DNA of 64,000 bases, from NCBI GenBank assembly GCA_948146395.1, contig OX411551.1, forward strand, positions 42,876,796 to 42,940,795, read 5' to 3'. A program made the translations under genes and the position numbers. The stretch comes from Fragum whitleyi. Taxonomy: Eukaryota; Mollusca; Bivalvia; Cardiida; Cardiidae. Numbering within the stretch: the first letter of the stretch is position 1; the number at the start of each line of letters is the position of its first letter. Of this stretch, positions 12,889-25,500 are shown piece after piece. Under the pieces are notes generated by a model. That model was not told where the DNA came from, did not search any database, and worked only from the letters and a program-made list of their open reading frames with translations.

Positions 12889-13051
12889 GAGGATAATCGT
12901 TTGTTTCAGTGTAAGATCGATTTATATTTCATTGAGTGAACAACAAAAGCTATGTTTTCACGAGTGGCAGAGCCACGAGTGAAAATATAGCTTCTGTTGT
13001 TCACTCAATGAAATATTAATCGATCTTACACGAAAAACAAACGATTATTCT
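12889..13051. mobile_element. Palindromic MITE upstream of CLCA exon 1
   Basis: Inverse arms run from GATAATCGTTTGTTTC through CATTGAGTGAACAACA to the apex CGAGTGGCAGAGCCACGAG and back. It lies 325 nt before the exon 1 ATG, so it may sit in the promoter or 5' UTR. Confidence 0.72.
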
Positions 13052-13199
13052 ATTTCTTTAATGCAAAAATGAGACAAAATGTGAAATTTCTAGGACAATT
13101 TTTCGTAAAGCGCGTCATTTTACACGTGATTGCTATGCAACGTTCATTCTGACGTCACTTATTTCGCCCCGCATAGATGGCGTCAGATAGGGTTAAATG

Positions 13200-13375
13200 C
13201 ACAAAAGCAGGGAATAAAATTTTGATAATTTTACTGTTTTTGCGGTGAGATTATCAAGTGATAATCTACCATTATTTCTCGATAAGCCATCGAAAAGCAT
13301 TAAAGAAGTGTCGTTCTTTCGCCAGCATTTGACACAATATTTGAAAAAAAAAACTCTTTCTAGAGATATTACAAC
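13200..13375 (+). promoter_or_regulatory. Presumed 5' flank / 5' UTR of the CLCA gene
   Basis: This is the stretch between an upstream palindromic element and the exon 1 ATG. I see no convincing TATA box, initiator or CpG cluster, so the transcription start cannot be placed. It is listed only because regulatory sequence is expected here by position. Confidence 0.3.
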
Positions 13376-13522
13376 ATGGAATATCGAGAATTGTTTCTGG
13401 TCTTAGTGTCAGTAACTTTTAGCCACGGAGATCTTGTGTTGTCAAACAATGGATATGAAGGACTTCAGATTGTTGTTGCGGATAAGATAGAAGAGGATGC
13501 TTCATTGATTTCTAAAATACAG
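13376..13522 (+). CDS. CLCA exon 1: start codon, signal peptide, first conserved motif
   Basis: The ATG sits in context acaacATGg. It encodes 49 residues: a hydrophobic leader (LFLVLVSVTF) and then LSNNGYEGLQIVVAD, which matches the NNGYEG motif that follows the signal peptide in CLCA proteins. The exon ends at ACAG|gtaacg in phase 0. This start is chosen because the leader and the family motif begin directly after it. A noncoding upstream exon cannot be excluded. Confidence 0.87.
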
Positions 13523-16500
13523 GTAACGTTTTGTTCGTATGGGTTTTATCGGTATAGACCTGCAATTTCGAGTGAGTGATCAAAGATCAATTTTACATTG
13601 AAAATGATAGGAGATAACGGTTTCTCGGACCTCACTCTTTCTTGCGGAACTATACTTAAATCGATTTTGCAAGCATTATTTTGTTATTATATTTACTTGT
13701 ACCACGGGGGGTGATGTCCATAATCGGAGCCACTGGCTCCGCTTTCAAAATCATGTGTGGAACTTCCGCACCACGTGCGTCTCCGATTATGTAGATGTAA
13801 ACATTTCATTTTTTGACTGAAAAAATTGGATAGGCGTCAGGACATCCTCATTTATATCGGATTTTATTCTTTAATCATTAAAAAGTCGAATGCTATTCGA
13901 CCAGTTATACATTTTGCCACGTTAACATACTCAAGAACTGTAAAGACGCTCGTTGGATTTTGCTAAAAATGATTTCTTCTCAAAGCAATCTTTAGCCAGG
14001 AAGATCAAAATACGTGTTTTTACCTCCAAAATGCAATATTTTGAACAAGAATGATAACGTATACTATTGTTTTCAGTATGTACGAGTTTAACAAAACAAC
14101 CACAATACTCTACCCCAATATACTTGCCTACAATATGACATAAATCAAAGAAAATAGTTTGGTTCCGATTATGTGGATTGGCTCTGATTATGTATCCTGG
14201 CTCTGAAGTTGTGGAGTTTCTTATTCTTCTTTCATAACGTCCTTCGATATGAAGTTTCTGCGGTTTCATGGTGCCACTTTTCTCGTCATTCCACGATGCA
14301 TGTTGTCTATGTTACGTATCACCTCATCGTGTTTACTTTTATTATAAAATTCCGGTGACTAGACAGTCAGCTACATTAATATTCATTAGAACATGTACGT
14401 ACAAGATAATTATATGGCTATAATTTAGTATTGAATTTGAAAAGAGATAACGATTTCTACGGAGCCTGCAAGTGTTTTTGGCCTGCCTTTTATACTTCGC
14501 ACGTTAAGCCATAACGGCAAAAGTTGGCGGCTACGACTGTGACAAATGACGTCCTTTTATAAATAACGTATAATGGATGGTTTTAAATTACAATTCGAGG
14601 AAAAGCAACGAAAATAGTTTATATTCCGTCAGTCATTTGTAAAATATACAATATTAAGAAAGTTATTAAAAGTAAAAAATGTTAACATATTACAAAAATA
14701 TGATTTATATCACATTCAATATACTATACACGCGAGAGCAGTGATACGGAAACCACTGAATGCAAAATCCTAACCGAAGGGAAACCGTATTGTACGGTTC
14801 CCTGATCGTGAAATATTTAAGAACTACTTATAAAAGGACATGACGTTTAAAAAAAAAAACATAAAAAAATCGCGTCAGTGGAACAATTTTAAGACCAACA
14901 TTACGATGTTTATTTCCTTTAGTAGAAGAAATATTGATATATATTTTGTTATGGATTCTTCAAATATATGGTATTGTACATAAAGTTGGAATGAAGAGAG
15001 CGTAGATGAGTGTTCAAATATCAACCTGACGTCGCAAAAAACGCACGGTTTTAATTTGTATAGGAAACATCTGAAAACCCTAATTCAGATATATCTTTTA
15101 CTTACACAAAAACTATTTTTAACACAATGTTAGAAACTATTTTTTATTTCAATTTTATGTACAAAAACCGCATAGAATCCATTCATAAATATGTTAAGTC
15201 ATCTCAACAGAAATTTTACAGAAAAACCACACACTTTCCGTGTACAATGTTTAATGGAGACAAACGATACCGCCAATAAAATGCCGCACTATAGAATAGT
15301 TTTTGCATTTTGATTATCTAAAGAATTTTTAACTTGAATGCCTTATATGTTTTGTTCAAAAATCCTACATAGTTAATCAATTCCGTTCATTTTTTTCGAA
15401 ACGAAAAAGTTTTCAAATGCGATTATTTTTTAGGGTGGACTTTTAGCTTATTTCTTAACGATCTACGAAAATTCTTTTAATTTCATATTTGATTAAAAAA
15501 TATCTTGTTGTACCTGACAATTTTGACATTTTGCTCTATGTAAGAACAATCATTTTCTTTGTCTGTTTCAAAATTTTCTATAAAATGACGTCCCGGACAT
15601 CATGAAGGTTATGGATCGTATATTGATTTTAAAAATCATAATGGTCACATACATGTATTTTGATCTATTATGATACGTATTTTCGCCCTTGTATATGATC
15701 CGTTTTGCTAAATGTCATAATACATATGTAATTCTGTTTAAATCTTAACACCGCATTTATAAAACGCACCCCTTTACCGCAAAATCGACCGGGACATTTC
15801 TAAGTACTTTATTTCATTGTCTTAAATAATTTTTAATTTCAATAAATTTAGATAAATTCCTTTCCGATTGAAAAGTTGACAAATATCAAATCCTAAGATG
15901 AAGTAGTTAATTCTGACATTATTATAGGGTTAATTCACGTTTTTGAGCGCGTTAACATTTGCAGGGACCCGAAAAATGGTTTAACGCCCGAGTGCGAAGC
16001 ACGAGATCGTTAAAGCATTTGAGGGTCTCTGCAAATGTTATTGCCTAAAAAAACGTGAATTGACGCTATTGCTATTATTGTATAAAAAGAAAGTCTATAA
16101 TATCCATTTTAACAGAAATTGTAAATTCATTCGTGGGAACAAGCTGTAAAACTATCACCAAAACCGACAATGTGTCGAAAAAATTGCTTTATGCATTGCG
16201 CCGTCACATTTGTTTAAACCGACGTTGCTTGGTAAATCAATTACGTCATAAAAATTAACGCGGGAACAGAATCGATGTTTTTATTTATGCTATATATATT
16301 AATGTGAACAAAGGAACTCATACATAGGCTCCCGGGTTCGATTCCCGACGACGGTACTCATTCTTTGCGATTATTTGTCTCTCACCTATGTGAGATAGCA
16401 TCTGGAGGCAAGGAAAGGATGTGATGCTTGTACTGGTGAGAGAAATACCAGGAATTCATTGTTAGTGTGCTCCAGCCGCCGCGATTTAACTGAAAAAATG

Positions 16501-19500
16501 TTGAAAGCGGCGTAAAACACCATTCAACAGTGTATGGGCCTAGACCGAGGATATATAAGTAAAAAAAAAAGGGGGGCGTTAACAGCACGTGAATTTACTT
16601 ATTAATACACGTTTTCTCCCTTTAACGCCCTGGTTTTGTCGGTCAACGTATGCCAATGATGACCCGAAAACGTACATTTTATGCAATAATCGGAATTTAA
16701 ACACATGCTTAATACTTTCCGAAAATTCCGAACTAAATGGTACGAGAGACATAAAAAACGGACGTTTTAAGGATCATTGCGTCCTTTTTTGTAAGATAAA
16801 TAAATCCGATTTCTTAAAACTTTGAATCCGAGCGCGAACTTTGTGACAATTTGTTGTATACCACTCGCTATATTACCTGATTAAATTTCATGGAATTATC
16901 GACGTTGAAAGAGCGACAGTAGTGACGTTGTTATAACAGGAACGCTAAACGTGCGAAGTATGATAATCATGGCAAATTATTGGCAGGTTCCGTAGAATTT
17001 TTTATCTGTTTTCAAATTCTATTCTAAATAATGGTCATACAATTCTCCTGTACGCCTACGGTTTTAAGTAAAATTAATGTAGCTGACTGTCTAGTCACCG
17101 GAATTTTATAATAAAAGTAAACACGATGAGGTGAGACGTAACATAGACAACATGCATCGTGGAATGACGAGAAAAGTGGCACCATGAAACCGCAGAAACT
17201 TCATATCGAAGGACGTTATGAAAGAAGAATAAGAAACTCCACAACTTCAGAGCCAGGATACATAATCAGAGCCAATCCACATAATCGGAACCAAACTATT
17301 TTCTTTGATTTATCTCATATTATAGGCAAGTATATTGGGGTAGAGTATTGTGGTTGTTTTGTTAAACTCGTGCATACTGAAAACAATAGTATACGTTATT
17401 AATCTTGTCCAGAATATTGCATTTTGGAGGTAAAACCACGTGTTTTGATATTCCTGGCTCAAGATTGTTCTGAGAAGAAATCATTTTTAACAAAAACCAA
17501 CGAGCGATTTTACAGTTCTTGAGTACGTTAACGTGGCAAAATGTATAACTGGTCGAATAGCATTCGACTTTTTAATGATTAATGAATAAAATCCGATATA
17601 AATGAGGAAGTTCCGACACCTATCCCATTTTTCAGTCCAAAAATGAAATGTTTACATCTACATAATCGGAGACACACATGATTTTGAAAGCGGAGCCAGT
17701 GGCTCCGATTATGGACATCACCCCCGTGTGTACGTTCATCTGTAAAGACTACAAACATGAACATATGGAGTCTCGAAATGTTTTTCTGATATCGGTATCT
17801 GTAACTTTAAGCCACGGTGGTCTGGTTTTATCAGATAATAGATATGAATGGCTTCAGTTTTTCATTGCTATATAAAATAGAAGAGGATACCACTTTGATT
17901 TTTTGTAATTTCTTTTTCTGAAATTGATATCTGTAACTTTTATCCACGGTGGCCTGGTTTTATAAAAAAATGGATATGAAGGACTTCAGTTTTTTATTGC
18001 TTATAAGATAGAAAGGGATATTTATTCATTTATTCAAAGACAAAATCTGGTCAAAAGTAATTCTCTGAGTATGTTTCTCAAAAAAATATTATCGAGCAAA
18101 TCGACTATATTTAATGAAACAAATTAAGAAAAATCAACCATCAAACCTATAACTATCCATAACGTCATTTAAATTCATTCCATCAATTTATTGATTTGCA
18201 TGGATTTGGATACGACTGTTTGGTCAGTGAAGACACACAAATCTATTTATAGAAATGTTCGTATAGTCGTACTTAACTAACGTTAAGGCTTGGTCACGTT
18301 AACGTTAATTAACGTGGTTGGCCGTAGTTATGCATCAACGTAGTCAGCCGTAAAATTCACGAAGCTGAGCTTATACTGCGCAGTAAGTCTCCCATGGACT
18401 GAACGTTCTTCTACCGTATAATTTTACCGTAGTGGCCGCACAAATCTTGGGCATGTTCAAAATCCCTAGGGTGAAAAAGGACTTTCTGTCGTAGTTTGAA
18501 TGTAGTACAACGTAGTAAGATCTTGTTGAATCGTACTCTTACCGACATAGAACGTATCGTTTACCCTAGTTTACCTACAAACCATTTAATAAACATCTGT
18601 CCAAGTTAATTCTACGATCAAACAGGGAAACAGTACAGTTGGACTACGTTCAGAGTACGAATAGAATCAGTGAAATTGATAGAATCTACTCATGAAAGGC
18701 ACGTGAAATCAATGGTTTGAACTTCGCGTGTTTTTTCAACAAATTAATCATAATACCCGAAGGTGACTGATGGAAATGCTGGTTTTAAATCTTATGATAT
18801 ATTTAAAGATCGTGATTCTTATCTATAGAATGACATACAAGAGATATCAGGGCTTGGGAAATACATAAATGGCGATATTCCATTAAGGTGGCAATGGACA
18901 GCGGCCCGCCGACTCTATAAACCGGAAGCGTGGTTTCGTTTATTTTTCGACTCTTTTTGCGCGTTGTTTAAGAAGACCGGTTTTCATAAGATTCTGCTTA
19001 TGGAAATAACGTGGAATTATGATGGTAATATTTCATAACTTAGATTCTTTTCAACATTTGATATCAATTGAATGACCGGTTCATTAAATTTAACATTAAA
19101 AATGCGTTAAAAGCGTCATTCAATTAGGAGGGGGCATTGTAAAATAACGAAAAACTTTCTTATTTGCATGGAATGGTATGCTGATTTTTTTACTAAATAA
19201 AGGAAAAATATTGGTTTTAAACATATCGGAAAAAAAGAAAAAATCATTGGGTAATTTCTTAAAAAAATAGGGTTTTGTGGCATATTTTCCCCTGAAAATT
19301 ACAAAAAATAGTGCATTTTTAACTTTTGAAGGTACATTGTGCAGATGCAATTGATCAAGGAGAAATTTTCTTGGCAACAGCCATTATGTACATGTATAAG
19401 GTCTATCAAAATGAATGTGTTTTATAGCTATAAGCTGGTACTGAGTTTATACTAGACCTTAAACGAATATAAACGTTTTACTGAAAAATGGCCAATACCA

Positions 19501-22500
19501 CTCAAGGGCAGATAAATCTAGCGTGAAAACGAGCATGGAAAGGTACCTTAAAATTTTGATATAATGACTATACAATGTTAACCTACAACATATGTGACCA
19601 AGAAAAACATCCATTGGGCAGAAAAAAATGACGCCATGTGTCCATTGCTACCTTAATTGAAATTAATGATTAATCCAATTAAACTTCTTATTTCTACGCA
19701 AACCGATTTCAAATTTGTCGCAAAGTGACAAATTTTTTGACGATTTTCTGAAATTGTCACGTGATTCCCGACCGTGGTTAAGGCCCTATGTCCTTTACAA
19801 ACTTTCTGAATGTTAAACAGCTAATCTTCTTATGTTTAAGATTTTTAAACGATATAAACTTGATCCAATATTTTTTCTTCAAATGTTTGCTTCACGGGGT
19901 TCTCAGATGATCATTTTTGAGGGACATAATGAAAGATTGCACACGGTCTGTTACGTGTAACACACCATTTTCAATTTGTTACCTACAATTCAGGAACATT
20001 TTACGGATGCATCAGCATATCTATTCCAAGCTACAAACAACAGAACATTTTTCCGAGAGATCGACATAATCGTACCTAAATCGTGGGCAACTATTCCTCA
20101 TAATTCAACCACAGCGTCAGTTGACACTTCGTCAGAATACTTTTTAGTCGACGAACCACACAGTACTTTTAACCACAGCCCGTACACGAGGGGAAATTTG
20201 GAATGCGGAAAACCGTCATGGTACACGCATCTAACGCCGGGCTTCTTGAAAAGTGTGGACAATGCTTATGGTCAACCAGGTACATCTGAAAAAATCTAAG
20301 GTTTTCAACTATTAAGCACTTTTTGTTAACTATTCTTGCACAAACTCCTGCCTTTTCGTTTTAGAGACCACTTATGCTTTTCAACTTCATCCAAAGTAAT
20401 TTGACCTTACGAATAAAAAGAAAAATAAACACGGGAAAGGGACTAATGTATATTCGCTCAAAACTTTCTCGTTTACACGATATTATAGAATGTTCTTGAA
20501 ACTTTCGTGGGATGAAAGTGAGTCAGAAAGAAGCTTCCCTTTGAAAACCATTTGTAAAAAAGAGGAAAATGGGGATTCACGTAGTTTTCTGAAAAATCTT
20601 TTAGTTTATGCAAATAATTCCACTAATGTTATCAAACTCTCTAGAGTACCTTTCTTTCTAAAAGATCTATAAACATATGCGTACACATATTAAGCCATCA
20701 ACATGGAAAAGAACGTTATAAGCTCCGCTTTCGTTCCAATCCTTTTTTGCATGTTTATGTTGAGATTTGTCAATTTATTATGTACAATTGTTTACTATGC
20801 AAAAAAATATTTTAAACCAAACTCTCTAGATACATCTTTTATTGTACGGAAGGTTCTGTTTGAAATTTAATGCAAACTGGATCGATCCATCGTAAAAAAA
20901 AAACATCAGGAAAATGGGGCTTCATGTAATTTTACTGAAAATCTTTTTGGTTATGCAATTAATTCTCAAATATTATCAACCTCTCTTTTGTTGTACGGAA
21001 GGTTCTACTTGAATTTGATCGAAAACAATGGAAAATGAGCCGTAAGGATTATTACTAAAAATAATCAAAGGGGAGGAAACTTTGCTTGGATATTTATACT
21101 TTAACATAACGTTATTCCTTTTTTTTAAAAATTAAATTGATAGTCAGTAGTGAGACTCTTTCCCTTATGGGCCTCTCGTCTTTATATACACCCAAACAAC
21201 GTATATTCTTAAAAGAGTTTTATCAATTACTGCGACTGTGAACTTAGAGTGTGAACTGTGAACAAAACGGGTTCGTCTCAAAAGGAGCTTGCACATTTTC
21301 GGGTATTTCATTTAGACGGCTCGGGGATCATAAGCATACATTTTTGGAACAAAGTGTTTCGCTGTTGTACAGCTTTTTAAATCACTACCGGCCACTTAAA
21401 TCATGAAATACAATGGTTGCTGAGAATAATCTACTAAATTGCCATCCAAACCATGACTGTCAAAGATATCTACCAGAGACTATAATGAACATGTTTATTG
21501 AGAAAATTATGTACAGAATTTAGGATTCCGATATTTTTTCTTTTCTTCAAAACGAAGTAAAAGGATCAAATCTATTTCCTGGCGCCTCTTTGGGTCATCT
21601 AAGGCAACAATAGCATTACACCCATTTGAAATGTAGTTTCTTACGTTAATCCGAAGATAGCTAAGAAGTGTGTCATTCCCCTAAAATAGTTATAAGGTAT
21701 TGTGTTCCACTTTAAAGTATTTTACTAACTCTGCTTTAATTTCAATAGCATGGACACGTTCTGCGACTCATTCCAACAAGTTTTCATTTCTATTGTCACC
21801 GCGTTGGAACTTAAACGGTATAAAGCAGTTTTTGAAATAATTTTCATGCTGTAAAACTGAAACTGATTTTTTCTTAAAGTTGAAGTCTGATTCTTGAATA
21901 TGAATCACGTGTCTAAAGAAAAGTGTGACTTTAATAATTTGAAATATTAACAGACGTTATTTGGGCTTTAAGCATTAGGTACTAGATTTCTCAATTTTAG
22001 AATCTTTCTTTGTCTGTAAAAGTATAAAATAGGATATACAAAGTGTCTTGCTATTAAAGAGAATAAATTTATTTTCAAGAGAAGATTTACACGACCGCTT
22101 TCAAAATTAAACTGGTTCGTTTATTAACTGTCCAAAAAGATTAAAAGAAGGGTGATACTACTCTTTATTTTTTATGCCGTAAGGTTAAAAATTGATGTGT
22201 ATAATTATATTTGTTTGAAGCATCGTTGAACTTTAACGCATATGTTTATTTCGACTTGAACTGATAAACCGCATAGTTTTATGATGAATGATGAAAGTTT
22301 TAAGATGCGGGATGAGTGCACGCTTATTTGGAGGAGTTGCATGCGCGCGCGTGTGTGTTTGTACACAAATATTGTCTGAAGGCCTAACCTTATATACGTA
22401 ATTCATTTACATGATGTTGTTTACAATGAACTAATGATGTTATATTATATTAATAAGCATGTGGCTTAGAGTGCAAACCCCAATATTTGTTTTGCTTGGC

Positions 22501-25500
22501 CTTCCTCGATATGAGCATGTCGAGATTACCCCCTTAAATTGTTCACACTGCACTGTCCACAGTCATTGTCGAGTTAAATGATAAAACTCTATTACTCTAC
22601 TCTAAATCTGGTAAAATTCACAATATTATCGTCTACATAAACAACCAAAATGATGTTTGTATGTGCGAAGGAATTTAACCCTTATCATGCTGAACCCTGA
22701 ACATTCCTGCTTTGTCAGGAGCTATAGACAAACATCAGCCTGCACATATGTGTTGTCTGATGTAAGACTGCACCATTTGTTTCTCACTTTCAAACCAGAA
22801 TTGACAATAGATTTAGTTTTTCAAATAAAAATTTACCTACAGTTGAAACTTTCAGTGCCTCTTGCCCTTTGATTATGATGAAAATTTTTAGCCAAAATTT
22901 ATTCAGCATGACAAGGGTTAAGATCATATTTGAATTACTTTTATTTTAAATAAAAAAAATTCAGGAAGGGTCATTGTACACGAATGGGGTCATCTTCGCT
23001 GGGGACTCTTCGACGAATACCCGTCTATTATTAACAAACAAGTGAAGAACAAACGAGTATACAAACACTTCTATCAAAAGAATGGGCAGAACCAGGGAGT
23101 TAGGTAAATGGTTTTCTTTTTTCATTTTTAATTACCGTAAATTACTATTTAATTTTACGTCCTTGTTGAAAATTTTGTTTGAATAGGGTTCTAAGCTGTT
23201 TTTACGGTATTTCAGTTATACAGTGGCATTCGGTCCAATTTACAGTCGCTTTCTATTTTTTTTTTTCTCACACCAGTACCACCACTATAACCTTTCCGAC
23301 CCTTCAGCTGCTAATCCAATTTGGGTACACAATTATTAACATTGTGAAAATGACATTCATATCAATTAAAACCATTAATGAATAGTCGGAAAGATTGCGC
23401 AACTATTACGTTCTACTATAGTTCCGCAAGAAAGAGTGAGGTCCGAGAAACCGTTATCTCCTATCATTTTCAATGTAAAATTGATCTTTGATCACTCAAT
23501 TCAAATTGCAGGTCTATACCTTAAAATGTTTTGGTTAATGTCTATTTGTATTTAACGTTTTACGCATTTATGTTAGTTTTTTGTCGCAAACTATAAAAGT
23601 TGTCAAACAACATAAAATTCGAAATTGGGTTTGGTATAAAAGAAACGTGCAGTTCCATTTAAATTCATTTCATTACGTAAAACAAGCCACCTGTAACATT
23701 TAAAAGATTATGGAAACTTCATTATTATTATTATGCCAATCACTCATTCTATTGGTTATTTCCAGACTATTCTGATCGTTTCAGCTACCGTTTTAATCAA
23801 CTGTTTGATTGATTGGAGATTTACTCCGCTTTCAACCTTCTTTAGTTATATCGCGGAGGCTGGGGCACCTAACAATGGATTCCTGGTATTTCTCTAACCA
23901 GTACAACCATAACATCCTTTCCTAGCCTCCAGCTGCTATTATACATAGGTAAACGATTATCAACCCATTGGTGAAAGACAAATAGTCGGGAAGAATAAGT
24001 GTCATGGTCGGGGATCCCTCTAGAACCCGGTCCCTCTAGATTGACAGTCCAACGCGCTACCAACTGCTCTATGACGGCGGCCCCTATTTAATCATCATAT
24101 AAATCCCTTCGTGAGCAAAATCTAAGTTAAAATTGGACTTTTTAAACGAAAAGTTGTTTATTGCTGAAATGCTTGCTGTTGGATTGAGGCGATTCTATTG
24201 GGTTAGAACAACATAGGATTCAGTAAGAATTATGAGACAAACTGTATATGCAATCAAAATGACCAGCCTGATTTACCATGAAATATTGTTCAAAGCGACC
24301 ATTCCTACAAGCGACCGTTTTATTGATGGTCTTCTTAGTGCTAGCGAAACATAAATTTTACCAAATGCACTAAGCAAACGTCGGGAATATATTGAGAATA
24401 CCATGTTGGTGTCTTAAATTATCAATGTTATATTGTCGAGGTTGGGAGAATTTATCATGACGAGGCTTTGTCGAGTCATGTAATTTCTCACAGCCGAGAC
24501 CAGATTACATTGATATCTAAAGACACTTACACGGTATTCTATTTTTAGCTCTTAAGTATAATAAACCCTTAAAAACAAAGATATTCAGGTGAAATGTTAT
24601 GTAATCAGACATGTGATATCAGGCCAAAATAGGCTTGATTGCATAATAAAAGATGAACATAATTTTTATTTCAGGTGTTCCAAGCATGTCCAAGGTGTAG
24701 CAACCAAAGACAACATTATCGATCCTATTGCTTGTAACCTAAACCTAAAATCTATCGACCCTGAATGCAAGTTTATACCTTTTGTCAACCAGACGGCACG
24801 GGCCTCCATAATGAGTCACCAGTGGATACCGACGGTAAATGTTCAGTTACTGAAATCGTTAAACTGAAATTCTGCTCTACCCTCTTTTCAATGCGTTCAA
24901 ATCACTTCGAAACAATTTCAAAACGCCTGTTAGTCGTTCAAAACGAAAAAACTTTCACTCAAATCCATCAAATATTTCCAAGATTTCATTGACTGTTGTG
25001 AATCTAAAAACGTCTGATTGTCCGTGAAGACAAAAAAATCAGAAAAAGATGGAGATTTTATTAAAGGGAGGTAAAAAAATCACTTATTTCGCGAAATTGT
25101 GCGAAACGAGCGAAGTGTTTAACCTCCTTTAAAAATCAATCAATACTCGTTCTCCTCACTCACATCACTTCGAAAACATTCCAAATATGTTCATCTTGTC
25201 AAACTCACGATGTTATTAACTGTACATTCGATAAATCTATAATCTGTTTAAAAACCACTAATGCACAGTTTAAAAGCTCTGAAAAGGTTGCTACAAAGAT
25301 TTCGGCGAAACGATGATACGTATTTTATGAAAATGGTATTTACAATTTTACAAACATATCCAAATTTGATGCACATTGGATGAGCCTAAAAACATGACTT
25401 TAGGATCACGAACAAACTTCATTTTGGAAAATATGATGCGACATAAGTAATTCCTAGACTGTCTACGATCTCGTTGATGTGAAAGATTTACAAAAAATCA

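Larger units (their letters stand above)
13703..17728. mobile_element. ~4-kb intron-1 element bounded by ~0.67-kb inverted arms
   Basis: The left arm (13703-14380) and right arm (17072-17728) are near-identical reverse complements. Both contain the same short open frame, beginning MKPQKLHIEGRYERR and read toward the outer end of its arm. The outer ends read GGTGATGTCCATAATCGG. CCGATTATG recurs several times within each arm. The 2.7-kb spacer has no transposase-like frame and contains a SINE and a hairpin element. It could be a long-TIR DNA transposon or a local inverted duplication; no clear target-site duplication is seen. Confidence 0.7.

Noticed and set aside
13931..14269. A 112-residue reverse-strand frame, with a 72-residue copy at 17184 on the + strand
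   Set aside because: The copies are the two arms of the same inverted repeat; the second is truncated by a stop, and no family is recognised. Not called as a gene.
20490..20672. An additional CLCA exon in intron 2
   Set aside because: Exons 2 and 3 already join without a gap relative to the family, and the frame lies in a local noncoding duplication.
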